A stretch of DNA of 64,000 nt from Gilliamella mensalis (GCF_900103085.1 NZ_FMWR01000011.1:1-64000); one strand, 5' to 3'. Shown: positions 38,961 to 49,335, counted from the first letter of the stretch. Notes: generated by a model from the letters alone, not told the origin. Translations and numbers: made by a program.

Positions 38961-39617
38961 TTAAAAATCAGGTTCACAGCTAAACGTCATACTTTCACCT
39001 GTTTTTGGGTGATTAATGGTGAGTAATTGGGCGTGCAATAGCAATCTTTTAGACATGGCAAACGCTTGGGGATGTGCATAAAATTTATCGCCTAAAATAG
39101 GGTGGCCAATGGCTTGCATATGAACACGTAATTGGTGCGATCTTCCCGTAAAAGGAAATAATTTAACGCGGGTTGTATTGTCCGAGTTGCGTGAAATAAC
39201 TTGATATTCAGTCAGTGCATGTTTGCCATTTTCTAAATCGACCATTTGCCTTGGGCGATTAGGCCAATCACAAATCAATGGTAATTCAACACGACCAAAA
39301 TCCTGTTCAAGATGCCCATGTACGACAGCAATGTATGTTTTTTTAGGAATACGTTCTCGAAACTGTTTTTTAATTTCTCGATCGGCTAGTTTTGACAGTG
39401 CGACAACCATAATACCACTGGTTGCCATGTCTAACCGATGGACTGATTCGACGTAGCTATATTTTTGCTGTAATCGATGAATAATACTATCAATAAATTG
39501 AGGTTTATTGCCTGACACCGACAAAATACCAGGTTGTTTATTTACAACCACAATATGGTCGTCTTGATGCAAAATCGATAGCCAAGGTTCAATAGGTGGG
39601 TGATATTCTAAAAGCAT
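38961..39617 (-). CDS. rluA: Dual-specificity pseudouridine synthase RluA
   Basis: Isomerises U746 of 23S rRNA and U32 of several tRNAs. Catalytic Asp lies in VHRLDMATSG; DDHIVVVNKQPGILSV, ELPLICDWPNRPRQ and TGRSHQLRVHM-IGHPILGDKFYA fit RluA closely. The 218-aa length and absence of an S4 domain separate it from RluC, encoded just over 0.7 kb away on the other strand. Confidence 0.95.
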   Translation of the reverse strand: MLLEYHPPIEPWLSILHQDDHIVVVNKQPGILSVSGNKPQFIDSIIHRLQQKYSYVESVHRLDMATSGIMVVALSKLADREIKKQFRERIPKKTYIAVVHGHLEQDFGRVELPLICDWPNRPRQMVDLENGKHALTEYQVISRNSDNTTRVKLFPFTGRSHQLRVHMQAIGHPILGDKFYAHPQAFAMSKRLLLHAQLLTINHPKTGESMTFSCEPDF

Positions 39618-39696
39618 TTATGTGTGAAAACTTGTAAAATAAAATTGCCACACATTTTAACAAACTCAACCAAAAGTGCCAGTTTTATAAATAAAG

Positions 39697-40230
39697 TTAT
39701 TTATTCCAGATTGAAACTTTTGGGGATGAAAAGATCTGGGCTATTAATACGGCTAAACCAACAATAAGATAGCATGCAAAAATAATAATCATCCATTGTG
39801 ACATTTCGATGGTTAAAAATGTCCAAATTTTATCGGCACAAGAACCATAAGCTTTAAACATGCTAGGAAACAAAGTGTCTAAGGGTAACCAAGTCGGAAA
39901 CTGTACGTTAATTGTGCAGGTATCACTTAAATTAGGTTCGAATTGTAAATGGGCATGGAACGTTGCTAAACAAAAACCTTGATAGGCGCTAAAAAGCCAA
40001 ATAAAAGTACCAATTAACCGAAAAATAAAGTTACCAGGCGCAATAAGCCCAACAATGCCAGCTAGCATGATGCCTAAAATAGCGCAACGCTGATAAATGC
40101 AGAGTGTACAAGGGGCAAGCCCTAAACCATGCTGAAAATAAAGCGCGATTATTTCAAAAGTAAGAGTAGAAAAGAACAATAAGAACCAAGCAAATCGACC
40201 TTTTGAGTATTGATTAAGCAGTGATAACAT
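39697..40230 (-). CDS. dsbB: Disulfide bond formation protein DsbB
   Basis: Inner-membrane quinone-linked oxidase that reoxidises DsbA. The 177-aa protein has four membrane segments and both redox pairs: Cys41-Thr-Leu-Cys44 in APCTLCIYQRC, and Cys105/Cys131 in the second periplasmic loop. Arg48 in IYQR, needed for quinone reaction, is present. DsbA is not in the window, while DsbC is, at 52.7 kb. It is divergent from rluC. Confidence 0.96.
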   Translation of the reverse strand: MLSLLNQYSKGRFAWFLLFFSTLTFEIIALYFQHGLGLAPCTLCIYQRCAILGIMLAGIVGLIAPGNFIFRLIGTFIWLFSAYQGFCLATFHAHLQFEPNLSDTCTINVQFPTWLPLDTLFPSMFKAYGSCADKIWTFLTIEMSQWMIIIFACYLIVGLAVLIAQIFSSPKVSIWNK

Positions 40231-40377
40231 ACTATTTTATTCTCCCATATTCCGCTATAATCTTTTTTTATTAATTATATCGAAGATAATCTATCTTATT
40301 TTTAAATTACGATAGTGTAGTTTATTTTTGAATAATGTAAACGACTTTATCTATTGATGGCGGATTAATCATTTCTT

Positions 40378-41361
40378 ATGGACTCAACTGTTCCACAAAC
40401 AAAATTACAAGTCTCATTTGTTACCATTTCAGAGGAAAATGCGACGCAGCGGATTGATAACTTTTTAATCACCTATTTAAAAGGTGTACCAAAAAGTATG
40501 ATTTATCGTATTTTAAGAAAAGGCGAAGTTCGTGTTAACAAAAAGCGAATTAAACCTGAATATAAATTGAGTATTGGTGATCAAGTACGTATTCCTCCTA
40601 TTCGCATGACTGAAAAAACTATGCCCGAAATTTCGACCAAGCTTAATAAAGTCGCCGATTTAGAAAAAGCAATTATCTATGAAGATGAGGTAATGTTGGC
40701 GATTAATAAACCATCAGGTATTGCCGTTCATGGTGGCAGTGGTTTAAGTTTTGGCGTAATTGAAGGTTTACGTGCTCTAAGACCTGAAGCAAAGTTTTTG
40801 GAGTTGGTGCACCGCATCGACCGTGAAACATCGGGTGTGTTATTGATCGCCAAAAAGCGCTCTGCATTAAAAGCGCTACACGAACAATTACGACTTAAAC
40901 AAATGCAGAAAAATTATTTGGCGCTTGTTAAGGGTAATTGGTCTTCTGACTGTAAAGTGATACAAGCGCCACTACTTAAAAATGTATTAAAAAGTGGTGA
41001 GCGAGTGGTGAAAGTCGATAAAGAGGGTAAAGCATCTGAAACACGTTTTAAAGTTGAAGAGCGTTTTGATTTTGCAACCCTAATCAAAGCAAGCCCAGTA
41101 ACTGGACGTACTCATCAAATCCGTATCCATACGCAATATGCTAATCATCCCATTGCTTTTGATGATCGCTATGGTGATAGACAGTTTGATGCATTATTGG
41201 CTGCAACAAAGCTTAATCGATTATTTTTACATGCTGCCAGTGTTAGATTTATTCATCCCAAAAGTTTACAAGAGATGCAATTACATGCGCCAATGGATGC
41301 TACTTTACAGGCTTGTTTAACCTATCTTAGAAAAGATAAATATCAGCAAAAAGAATCTTAA
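40378..41361 (+). CDS. rluC: 23S rRNA pseudouridine synthase RluC
   Basis: Converts uridines 955, 2504 and 2580 of 23S rRNA to pseudouridine. An N-terminal S4 RNA-binding domain (residues about 20-80, QRIDNFLITYLKGVPKSMIYRILRKGEVRVN) precedes the catalytic domain with Asp in VHRIDRETSG and TGRTHQIRIHTQYANHPI. At 327 aa it matches E. coli RluC (319) better than RluD. The next gene starts 23 bp downstream. Confidence 0.95.
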   Translation: MDSTVPQTKLQVSFVTISEENATQRIDNFLITYLKGVPKSMIYRILRKGEVRVNKKRIKPEYKLSIGDQVRIPPIRMTEKTMPEISTKLNKVADLEKAIIYEDEVMLAINKPSGIAVHGGSGLSFGVIEGLRALRPEAKFLELVHRIDRETSGVLLIAKKRSALKALHEQLRLKQMQKNYLALVKGNWSSDCKVIQAPLLKNVLKSGERVVKVDKEGKASETRFKVEERFDFATLIKASPVTGRTHQIRIHTQYANHPIAFDDRYGDRQFDALLAATKLNRLFLHAASVRFIHPKSLQEMQLHAPMDATLQACLTYLRKDKYQQKES

Positions 41362-41384
41362 AATAAAAAAGGTAGCTAGTACGA

Positions 41385-42047
41385 ATGAAAGATCTAAATT
41401 TATATTTAATTAGACATGGTCAAACGCAGTGGAATATTAAAGATCAGATGCAAGGATCTCAAAATTCACCGTTAACTGAACAGGGTATTTTAGGGGCTAA
41501 AGTGACGGGACAACATTTAAAAAATGTGCCTTTTATGCAAGCATACTCAAGTACTCAACAACGCGCTATGGAAACCCGCGATTATATCATTAACGAAAAT
41601 AATTTTGCGATTCCTACATATGAGCTTGCTGATCTGCGTGAGATGGATTTTGGTATTTGGGAAGGTAAACATGTACCAACGTTAAAACAAGAAGTGCCCG
41701 AATTTAACATTTATTTAACTGATCCGGCTAATTTTGATGCTGCAGTCAATCAAGGCGAAAATTACCTTGATATACTTGGGCGCATGAAGCAAGGGCTAAA
41801 TACCATTGTACAAAATGCTCCCCAAGATACCGGTAATATTTTGGTTGTGTCGCACGGTACGGTATTACGCATATTACTGTGTGTTTTAAATGGTGGCGAT
41901 TGGCGTTTACATCGTGATGAGGCTTATTTCCCAAGGATGTTAAATACCAGCATTAGTATGGTTAACTATAAGCAAAGTAATGATCAGGATGAAGGCATAT
42001 TTACTGTGAAATTTTACAATAATGTCGATCATTTAGCTGGAAAATAA
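41385..42047 (+). CDS. Histidine phosphatase (phosphoglycerate mutase-like)
   Basis: 220-aa member of the histidine phosphatase superfamily. LIRHGQTQWN holds the phosphorylated His, ADLREMDFGIWEG the acid, and VVSHGTVLRILLC the second His. The overall shape is that of bacterial GpmB/CobC-type phosphatases rather than the cofactor-dependent glycolytic mutase. Substrate is unknown. It follows rluC by 23 bp and is likely co-transcribed. Confidence 0.85.
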   Translation: MKDLNLYLIRHGQTQWNIKDQMQGSQNSPLTEQGILGAKVTGQHLKNVPFMQAYSSTQQRAMETRDYIINENNFAIPTYELADLREMDFGIWEGKHVPTLKQEVPEFNIYLTDPANFDAAVNQGENYLDILGRMKQGLNTIVQNAPQDTGNILVVSHGTVLRILLCVLNGGDWRLHRDEAYFPRMLNTSISMVNYKQSNDQDEGIFTVKFYNNVDHLAGK

Positions 42048-42057
42048 AGGCGTTATC

Positions 42058-42094
42058 TTCTCGACTAGTGGTTATTGCTATGATTAGTCGAGAA
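42058..42094. terminator. Bidirectional hairpin between phosphatase gene and bepA
   Basis: Perfect 10-bp stem TTCTCGACTA / TAGTCGAGAA with a 17-nt loop in the 64-bp gap between convergent genes. T-tracts are poor on both sides, so efficiency is uncertain. Confidence 0.55.
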
Positions 42095-42111
42095 GTTATC
42101 GTTAACGTCAA

Positions 42112-43563
42112 TTATCGATTATAAGCCGCATAACGTTTTTGTAGCTGCTTTAATTGATTGATTCTGGCATCAATTTTGGAAATCATTGTTTGATTGCCTT
42201 TGGTTTGGTTTTTAGCATTTTGTAGTAATTCAATGGCTTGTTGAAATTGTCCTTCTAATGCAATTGCTTCGGCTTGAGCACTCATTTCTTGAGCCCTTGA
42301 ATGTAACCCTCCATAAGCTGTAATGAGTAATTCCCAGCCATTGCTATCATCATTGTGGTCAAAAGTGTAGCGATGCAACAAGCTGACGGCTTGTTGATAG
42401 TTTCTATTTTTTATATACGCATTAGCTAAATTCAATTGCAATGCTGAGCTATCTGGTACTTTTTTTAATGCCACTTGTAGGCGAGTAATTGCAGCACTAC
42501 TATTGTTGAGTGCTAAATCAATATCAGTCATTAAATCAATATACCAAATATTATTAGGGTCACTGTCTAATAATGGTTGTAGTTGTTGTTTTGCTTTTTG
42601 ATTATTGCCACTCAAGTTGTCAGCTAAAGCACTACTATAGATAATGGCTGTTTTACTTTGTTCATCATTCAGTTTTTGGTAATCTTCAATTAATCGTTTT
42701 GTCGTATTTTTATTTTTCGCCATTAATATTGCTAATCTTGATTTTGCTAAATAATAGCTTAGCGATGACGGCACATTTTTTTTACTATATTGCATCGAAC
42801 GACTGCGAATATCAGTTAATCGGCTATTAGGTAATGGGTGAGTAAGTAAAATTTCAGGGGCTTTGCTACTAAAACGGTTCTGATCGGCGAGTTTTTGTAA
42901 AAATTCAGATGAAGCATAAGGATCAAATCCAGCTTTAGCAAGCGTTCTTAAACCGACACGATCAGCTTCTTGTTCATTACTTTGTGTAAAACTAATCCTA
43001 TTTTGAGCAGAGCCAGCCATAGTACTGGTCATTGCTGCCATACCAGCTTCGGGATTGGCTAATGTTAGTAATAAAGACCCCAGTGTTGCGCCCCAAACAT
43101 AAGGGCTATTACGTTTTTGGTTCTCCATTGCTCTGGCCAAATGACGTTCGGTGACATGTCCAATTTCGTGAGCCATAACAGAGGCTAATTGGCTTTCATT
43201 GTCGGTATCTAATATGAGCTTAGAATGAATAACAACATTTCCACCAAAAAAAGCGAATGCATTAAGTACATCACTTTTCATAATATAGAAATGAAAAGGT
43301 GTTTTTACTGATTCAGATTTAGCGACTAATTTATTACCTAAATCATTAATATATTGATTTAAAACAGGATCGTTTATTATGGGCGCACCCGCTCGTAACA
43401 TTCGCATATAATAATCGCCCATTTCCATCTCTTGACCGATAGTTAGTGTTGTGGCTGCGGCAGTGCCAATATCGGGAAGATTGATGTTATCCGCATAAAC
43501 GATAGATGTATGTTGTAATAACAATGAGGTGGAAAGTACAAATGCGATGGCTTTTTTTAACAT
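42112..43563 (-). CDS. bepA: Beta-barrel assembly-enhancing protease BepA
   Basis: Periplasmic M48 metalloprotease and chaperone that helps LptD and other outer-membrane proteins assemble, or degrades stalled ones. The signal peptide ends near IVYADN. The zinc site is VMAHEIGHVTERH with the third ligand in NEQEADRVG; TPR-type helices fill the C-terminal third (LQLNLANAYIKNRNYQQAVSLL). ATG 43563 gives 483 aa (E. coli 487) and places the signal at the start; a GTG 12 bp upstream is rejected. Confidence 0.94.
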   Translation of the reverse strand: MLKKAIAFVLSTSLLLQHTSIVYADNINLPDIGTAAATTLTIGQEMEMGDYYMRMLRAGAPIINDPVLNQYINDLGNKLVAKSESVKTPFHFYIMKSDVLNAFAFFGGNVVIHSKLILDTDNESQLASVMAHEIGHVTERHLARAMENQKRNSPYVWGATLGSLLLTLANPEAGMAAMTSTMAGSAQNRISFTQSNEQEADRVGLRTLAKAGFDPYASSEFLQKLADQNRFSSKAPEILLTHPLPNSRLTDIRSRSMQYSKKNVPSSLSYYLAKSRLAILMAKNKNTTKRLIEDYQKLNDEQSKTAIIYSSALADNLSGNNQKAKQQLQPLLDSDPNNIWYIDLMTDIDLALNNSSAAITRLQVALKKVPDSSALQLNLANAYIKNRNYQQAVSLLHRYTFDHNDDSNGWELLITAYGGLHSRAQEMSAQAEAIALEGQFQQAIELLQNAKNQTKGNQTMISKIDARINQLKQLQKRYAAYNR

Positions 43564-43710
43564 TATTTCAACCAATTGGAATAAGATTTTTATGGTTCTA
43601 TTTTAGCCGAAAAAAAGAACTATATCACTTTGAATTTATCATTAGAGTGCTTAGTTTATTTGCGGTAATAAGCATAAAAAGGCACTGTTCTTAATTATTG
43701 AAATGGCAAA

Positions 43711-43744
43711 ATAACAACAACCGTATTGACACGGTTGTTGTTAT
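43711..43744 (-). terminator. Intrinsic terminator of proS
   Basis: Perfect 14-bp stem ATAACAACAACCGT / ACGGTTGTTGTTAT with a 6-nt loop and a TTTT-containing tail on each side, 18 bp beyond the proS stop. Confidence 0.82.
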
Positions 43745-43761
43745 TTTCATAATCAAATTTA

Positions 43762-45483
43762 TTATGCCTTATGCTGACGATTTTTGATAAATTCAATAAT
43801 ATTATCAACGTTTACCATTTCTTTATTACCACCAGCACGATGTTTGTATTCAACTTCGCCATTTTCAAGATTGCGCTCACCAATTACTATCGAGTGTGGA
43901 ATGCCTATTAGTTCCGCATCAGCAAACATCACACCTGGGCGCTCTTTACGGTCGTCAAAGAGTACCTCAATGCCAGCTGCTTGTAGATCAGCGTAAAGTT
44001 TTTCAGCTGTTGCTTGGACTTTTTCTGATTTGTGCATATTCATTGGAATAATCACGACACTAAATGGCGCAATCGCTTCTGGCCAAACAATACCACGTTC
44101 ATCATGACATTGTTCAATTGCCGCAGCCACAATTCGGCTTACACCAATCCCATAGCAACCCATGATCATGACGTGATTTTGCCCATCTTCACCTTGTACA
44201 GTGGCTTTCATTGCTTGTGAGTATTTTGTACCAAGTTGGAAGATATGCCCAACTTCAATACCGCGTTTGATTTGTAATGTTCCTTTGCCATCAGGACTGA
44301 TGTCACCTTCAACCACGTTGCGGATATCTTCAATACGTGGCAGGGCAACGTCGCGCTGCCAATTAATATTAAAATAATGTTTATGATCAATATTGGCACC
44401 AGCGCTAAAATCGCTCATAACGGCCACATCGCGATCAATAATAATTGGCATATTTAAGTTAATTGGACCTAATGATCCTGGTCCAGCATTAACTAACGCG
44501 CGGATCTCTTCTTCGGTTGCAAATTCTAGTGGTGAGGCTACGATATCAATTTTTTCGGCTTTGATTTCGTTTAAGGTGTGGTCTCCACGGACTAATAGCG
44601 CAACAAGTTGGTGACCGCTTTCTTTTGTGGCTTTCACCATTAGGGTTTTCACGGTTTTTTCAATTGGTAAATTGAATTGTTCAACTAATTCTTCAATTGT
44701 TTTGGCGTTTGGTGTATCAACCAGTTCCATTGCTTTAGTCGGCGCTGAGCGTTTTTGTGTTGGCGCTTGTGCTTGTGCCATTTCGATATTAGCCGCATAG
44801 TCCGATTCTGTTGAAAACACGATGTCGTCTTCACCACTGTCGGCCAATACTTGGAACTCATGTGACCAGTTACCACCAATCGATCCAGTGTCAGCGCGCA
44901 CTGCTCTAAAGTTTAAACCTGCGCGTGTAAATACTGCACTATAGGCTTTATACATATCATCATAAGTTTCTTGCAATGATGCTTGTGTGGTATGGAAAGA
45001 GTATGCATCTTTCATAATAAATTCACGCGAACGCATCACACCAAAACGTGGGCGTACTTCATCACGAAATTTAGTTTGAATTTGATAGACATTAAGTGGT
45101 AATTGTTTGTACGAACTGACTTCATTACGGAGTAAGTCAGTAATCACTTCTTCATGGGTTGGTCCTAATACAAAATCACGATCACCACGGTCTTTAATCC
45201 GTAGTAGTTCAGGACCATATTGTTCCCAACGTCCACTTTCTTGCCAAATATCAGCAGGTTGTACAACGGGCATGAGTACTTCTATTGCGCCTGCTTTGTT
45301 CATCTCTTCACGAACAATATTTTCTACTTTTTTAAGGACTCGGTAACCAGTGGGAAGCCAAGTATATAAACCAGCAGCCACTTTACGGATCATGCCGGCA
45401 CGTAACATTAATTGATGGCTAATGACTTCTGCATCAGCGGGGGTTTCTTTTAACGTTGAAAGAAGATATTTACTGGTTCGCAT
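43762..45483 (-). CDS. proS: Prolyl-tRNA synthetase
   Basis: Class II synthetase charging tRNA(Pro). The 573-aa bacterial-type enzyme has motif 1 near [24 protein letters not shown], motif 2 in [27 protein letters not shown] and motif 3 in [13 protein letters not shown]. The editing insertion lies between motifs 2 and 3 (about 230-390), removing mischarged alanine. Cysteine mischarging would be handled by YbaK, also in this window. The C-terminal anticodon domain is complete. Confidence 0.97.
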   Translation of the reverse strand: MRTSKYLLSTLKETPADAEVISHQLMLRAGMIRKVAAGLYTWLPTGYRVLKKVENIVREEMNKAGAIEVLMPVVQPADIWQESGRWEQYGPELLRIKDRGDRDFVLGPTHEEVITDLLRNEVSSYKQLPLNVYQIQTKFRDEVRPRFGVMRSREFIMKDAYSFHTTQASLQETYDDMYKAYSAVFTRAGLNFRAVRADTGSIGGNWSHEFQVLADSGEDDIVFSTESDYAANIEMAQAQAPTQKRSAPTKAMELVDTPNAKTIEELVEQFNLPIEKTVKTLMVKATKESGHQLVALLVRGDHTLNEIKAEKIDIVASPLEFATEEEIRALVNAGPGSLGPINLNMPIIIDRDVAVMSDFSAGANIDHKHYFNINWQRDVALPRIEDIRNVVEGDISPDGKGTLQIKRGIEVGHIFQLGTKYSQAMKATVQGEDGQNHVMIMGCYGIGVSRIVAAAIEQCHDERGIVWPEAIAPFSVVIIPMNMHKSEKVQATAEKLYADLQAAGIEVLFDDRKERPGVMFADAELIGIPHSIVIGERNLENGEVEYKHRAGGNKEMVNVDNIIEFIKNRQHKA

Positions 45484-45855
45484 AAATTTATCCCGAAAAT
45501 AATTTATTTATAAATATAATAAAAATGTGAGCTAGTTTAGCAGTACCAAGCACAACACTAAAGTAATTTTATCGCTATTTTAAATATAAAACTAACGGTA
45601 AAACCTTAAAACAACATTAAATAAACGTTTTTTAGGTTATTGGTCGACCGTAAGTTATTTTACGATATAGGTGCCAATTCTTTTGTCTATGAATTCTTAG
45701 TTATTGTCATTTAGCCGTCAATGCAATTTGCAATAAAACGGTAGATTGTTTTATTTAGTAAAAATCAAAATTGATACTTTATTCGTTTTTAATTTGTTTG
45801 GTATCAAATTGAATATCATTTATTATATTGATTATATTTGATTTTTAATTGATAG
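45484..45855. other. Divergent intergenic region proS-sdaC
   Basis: About 370 bp, very AT-rich, with no open frame of note and no recognisable gene remnant. It contains the divergent proS promoter side and leads into the CRP site of sdaC at 45856-45871. Confidence 0.5.
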
Positions 45856-45898
45856 TGTGATTGAGATCACTTTGTAATAGTCGTTCATTTGATATTAT
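45856..45898 (+). promoter_or_regulatory. CRP site and promoter of sdaC
   Basis: TGTGA-TTGAGA-TCACT at 45856-45871 matches the CRP consensus at 9 of 10 half-site positions. TATTAT at 45893-45898 is a -10; the implied start near 45905 puts the CRP centre at about -41.5, the class II activation position. Serine uptake should thus be catabolite-controlled. Confidence 0.7.
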
Positions 45899-45932
45899 AT
45901 TTACAGCATATTTAATTAAGGAGTAGTATAAA

Positions 45933-47237
45933 ATGAGTAAGTTAATGACTAACAAAGCTGTAATAGAGTCAAAGAATGGATCAGTATTACCCAAATGGCA
46001 AAAAAGTGATACATTATGGATGCTTAGCCTGTATGGTACCGCGATTGGTGCTGGCGTGCTTTTTCTACCAATTAATGCGGGGGTAGGCGGATTAATTCCA
46101 TTATTGGTTATGCTGGTTCTTGCTTTTCCAATGACATTTTTTGCTCACCAAGCTTTGTGTCGATTTGTATTATCAGGCAAAAGTCGTGAAGGTGATATCA
46201 CCGTTGTGGTTGAAGAGGCTTTTGGGCGAACAGCAGGAAACTGGATAACAGTGCTTTATTTTTTTGCAATTTATCCGATATTATTAGTCTATAGTGTTGG
46301 CATTACTAACACGGTAGATAGTTTTATGGTTCACCAACTAGGAATGGAATCACTACCACGAGCTTTACTTTCATTTGTTTTAGTTGCATTTTTAATGTCA
46401 ATTGTTCACTTTGGTGAAGAACTTATTGTTAAAGTTATGTCTATATTGGTTTTTCCATTTATTGCTGTTTTAATGATTTTAGCTTTATTTTTAATTCCGC
46501 AATGGCATGGTGAAATTTTTGCTAATTTATCTTTTGGCAGTAATGGTAGTGATGGTGAACAAAGTATTTTAATGACACTTTGGCTAGTAATTCCTGTTAT
46601 GGTTTTTGCCTTTAATCACTCGCCGATTATTTCATCTTTAGCTGTTGCTAAACGTAAAGAATATGGTGAAATTTATGCTGCTCCAAAATGTACTAAAATT
46701 ATTGCAGCAAGTAATATAATGATGGTTGTCACAGTTATGTTTTTTGTTTTTAGCTGTGCATTTTGTTTAACTCCAGCAGAGCTTTTAGAAGCGAAAGCGC
46801 AGAATATTTCAACGCTATCTTATTTGGCTAATCGTTTTAACTCACCTGTTATTGAATATATTGGTCCTCCAATTGCCTTTATTGCTATGGCAAAATCGTT
46901 TTTAGGCCATTATCTAGGTGGTAAAGAAGGTTTTAACGGTATTGTTAATAAAGTCTTGCGTAGCCGCAATAAAACAATTTCAGAAAAGAAACTTGATAAA
47001 CTTGCTATTGTATTTATGTTTGTAACAGCATGGGGCATTGCCACACTAAATCCTAGTATTTTAGGTCTTATTGAATCACTTGGTGGTCCTATTTTAGCGA
47101 TATTATTGTTTTTAATGCCGATGTATGCAATTCATAAATTACCTGTATTAGCAAAATATCGGGGAAAACCAAGTAATGTGTTTATAGTTGCTATGGGGCT
47201 AGTTGCGATTTCAGCTGCTATCTATAATTTATTATAA
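45933..47237 (+). CDS. sdaC: Serine/proton symporter SdaC
   Basis: Inner-membrane permease of the hydroxy/aromatic amino acid (STP) family importing L-serine. The 434-aa protein has about 11 hydrophobic segments, the N-terminal MLSLYGTAIGAGVLFLPINAG signature, VFAFNHSPIISSLAVAKRKEYG and AMAKSFLGHYLGGKEG. AAGGAG precedes the ATG. sdaB follows on the same strand after 291 bp, so uptake and deamination of serine are paired as in E. coli sdaCB. A class II CRP site lies upstream. Confidence 0.93.
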   Translation: MSKLMTNKAVIESKNGSVLPKWQKSDTLWMLSLYGTAIGAGVLFLPINAGVGGLIPLLVMLVLAFPMTFFAHQALCRFVLSGKSREGDITVVVEEAFGRTAGNWITVLYFFAIYPILLVYSVGITNTVDSFMVHQLGMESLPRALLSFVLVAFLMSIVHFGEELIVKVMSILVFPFIAVLMILALFLIPQWHGEIFANLSFGSNGSDGEQSILMTLWLVIPVMVFAFNHSPIISSLAVAKRKEYGEIYAAPKCTKIIAASNIMMVVTVMFFVFSCAFCLTPAELLEAKAQNISTLSYLANRFNSPVIEYIGPPIAFIAMAKSFLGHYLGGKEGFNGIVNKVLRSRNKTISEKKLDKLAIVFMFVTAWGIATLNPSILGLIESLGGPILAILLFLMPMYAIHKLPVLAKYRGKPSNVFIVAMGLVAISAAIYNLL

Positions 47238-47528
47238 AATTGATTAGATGGTTAATAACCACCTATTTATGCAATAAATAAAACCCGTCGATATTCATCG
47301 ATGGATAAAAAGTCTATTGGTAAACTTGACTAACTGTAAAATAAACATTAATTACTAATGAATATTAAAAACTTATTTTCATAATCTTTAAAAGTGATGC
47401 TTAGCTATCACTATGACAATTAATGCGATGTGTTGATGAGGTTATTTTTATTTAACTAGTAAAAAAATTTATAAAGTTATAACTAGGTCATCAGTATTAA
47501 TTTTTTTTGGCATCAAAAAGGAAAAAAT
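47238..47528. other. Gap between sdaC and sdaB
   Basis: 291 bp without a gene. A CGTCGAT-ATT-CATCGATG-type hairpin lies near 47286-47304 with no T-tract, and an AGTGAT-N8-ATCACT inverted repeat at 47393-47412 could be an operator for sdaB. The gap is long enough for sdaB to have its own promoter. Confidence 0.45.
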
Positions 47529-48896
47529 ATGAGTTCAGTATTTGAAATATTTAAGATAGGTATTGGTCCTTCAAGTTCGCATACAGTAGGGCCAATGAGA
47601 GCAGGGAAGGCATTTATCGATCAACTAATCGATAATGATATGATGTCATCAGTAACAAAAATTGTAGCTGATGTTTATGGTTCTTTGTCATTAACAGGTA
47701 AAGGGCACCAAACTGATATTGCTATCATTATGGGGTTAGCGGGTGAAAAACCTGATACTGTTAATATTGATAATATCCCGGTTTTTATGGAAAAATTAAG
47801 CCAAACTCACCGTTTACCGATTTATCATAATCGTTACGAAATCGACTTTGCTTTGGATAGTTGTATGGTGTTTCATTCTAACTTTTTGCCATTACATGAA
47901 AATGGCATGACGTTAAGTGCCTATAATGGTAATACATTACTATTGCAAAAAACGTATTATTCCATTGGCGGTGGTCAAATTGTTGAGGCAGAAAATTTTG
48001 GTCAACAAAAGCAAGATTCAGTAAAACTTCCTTATCCATTTTCTTCCGCTGCACAACTATTAAAACATTGTGAAGATAATTCATTGTCAATTTCCAGTAT
48101 TATGATGAAAAATGAGTTGCAATTACACAATTATGAAGAAATTGAAGATTATTTTTCTCGCGTTGGGCAAACGATTTTGGAATGTATCAAGCGTGGAATA
48201 AATACTGAAGGACTATTACCTGGACCACTAAAAGTTCCACGTCGTGCGTTTTCGTTATATCGTCAATTATCTACTACCAAAGATAAAATTATTAGTGATC
48301 CAATGGTGATTATTGATTGGGTAAATATGTTTGCACTTGCCGTTAGTGAAGAAAATGCGGCCGGTGGGCGAGTGGTGACGGCGCCAACAAATGGTGCATG
48401 TGGCATTATACCTGCGGTGCTTGCTTATTATGATAAATTTATTAATCCGGTTACGCCCGATATTTATATCCGATTTTTTCTAACTTGTGGTGCGATAGGA
48501 CAACTTTATCAAATTAATGCGTCTATTTCTGGTGCTGAAGTTGGATGTCAAGGAGAAGTTGGCGTTGCTTGTTCTATGGCTGCAGCAGGACTTGCTGAGC
48601 TTTTAGGGGGGAATCCTGAGCAAGTTTGCATGGCTGCCGAAATTGCAATGGAGCATAACTTAGGATTGACCTGCGATCCAGTTGCTGGTCAAGTGCAGGT
48701 ACCTTGTATTGAGCGTAATGCCATTGCTGCAGTAAAATCAATCAATGCAACAAGAATGGCTTTAAGACGAATTACTGCGGCAAAAGTATCATTAGATAAG
48801 GTGATTAAAACCATGTATGAAACAGGAAAAGATATGAACGCAAAATATCGAGAAACATCACGTGGTGGACTAGCAATTACGGTTCATTGTAATTAG
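47529..48896 (+). CDS. sdaB: L-serine dehydratase (deaminase)
   Basis: Iron-sulfur enzyme converting L-serine to pyruvate and ammonia. The 455-aa protein starts with the beta-domain signature [15 protein letters not shown]. The alpha domain has [24 protein letters not shown] and [23 protein letters not shown]; cysteines in ACGI, GCQG and LTCDP are the 4Fe-4S ligands. It ends [18 protein letters not shown]. It aligns along its length with both E. coli SdaA and SdaB; neighbouring sdaC favours the name sdaB. Confidence 0.94.
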   Translation: MSSVFEIFKIGIGPSSSHTVGPMRAGKAFIDQLIDNDMMSSVTKIVADVYGSLSLTGKGHQTDIAIIMGLAGEKPDTVNIDNIPVFMEKLSQTHRLPIYHNRYEIDFALDSCMVFHSNFLPLHENGMTLSAYNGNTLLLQKTYYSIGGGQIVEAENFGQQKQDSVKLPYPFSSAAQLLKHCEDNSLSISSIMMKNELQLHNYEEIEDYFSRVGQTILECIKRGINTEGLLPGPLKVPRRAFSLYRQLSTTKDKIISDPMVIIDWVNMFALAVSEENAAGGRVVTAPTNGACGIIPAVLAYYDKFINPVTPDIYIRFFLTCGAIGQLYQINASISGAEVGCQGEVGVACSMAAAGLAELLGGNPEQVCMAAEIAMEHNLGLTCDPVAGQVQVPCIERNAIAAVKSINATRMALRRITAAKVSLDKVIKTMYETGKDMNAKYRETSRGGLAITVHCN

Positions 48897-48938
48897 ATGC
48901 GTTATTGTTGCATCTAATCCGCCGATTTTACAATCGGC
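48893..48938 (+). other. Two tandem stem-loops after sdaB
   Basis: TTAGATGC-N9-GCATCTAA (48893-48917, overlapping the stop codon) is followed at once by GCCGATT-TTAC-AATCGGC (48921-48938). Neither has a T-tract. They may protect the mRNA 3' end or end transcription with help from Rho. Confidence 0.6.
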
Positions 48939-48980
48939 TAAGATTTAAACTGTAGCTCATGCAATTTCCAGCACAACAAC

Positions 48981-49244
48981 TTATTCTATTTTTACTGTGT
49001 ATTGATTTTTTCGTTTGGCTACTCTGTTTTGCTCTGATGAAATAATAGGGATAACTTCGTTATAAGTAAGCAACTTATTAAGCTGAGCAAGTTCACTTAA
49101 TCCACGAAGAGCACAAATCAAGGTTTATAATGTGATCAATTTATCATGCTTAATATGTTTTATTATTGCAATACTAATTCCAGTTTTTTCAGCCTGTTTT
49201 GCTAAGATAATGTTGTAATTCTTTCTACTTTTATTTTGCGGCAT
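48981..49244 (-). pseudogene. Broken HTH regulator of the HipB-like (XRE) type
   Basis: Reading the minus strand from 49244 gives an 87-residue frame interrupted once, at TAA 49125-49127. Before it: LAKQAEKTGISIAIIKHIKH, the recognition-helix half of an XRE HTH. After it: TLICALRGLSELAQLNKLL, then SPI-like IPIISSEQNRVAKRK. This is the C-terminal pattern of HipB-like regulators, in which ITLETLIRALRGL is usual. The stop falls where Glu is expected, so one GAA-to-TAA change explains it. The first HTH helix is poorly matched, so the 5' end may also be damaged. No hipA-like gene is adjacent. Confidence 0.6.
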
Positions 49245-49335
49245 AACATAGTAATCATTTCGCTAGTTTTATTTATGAAATATCTTTCTTATATGAGATG
49301 CCATGTGATGTAGCTTATTTCATATTGCTATTAAC

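Noticed and set aside
47393-47412. CRP site before sdaB (AGTGAT...ATCACT)
   Set aside because: The half-sites GTGA and TCAC are separated by 10 rather than 6 bp, which does not fit CRP. It remains only a generic inverted repeat.
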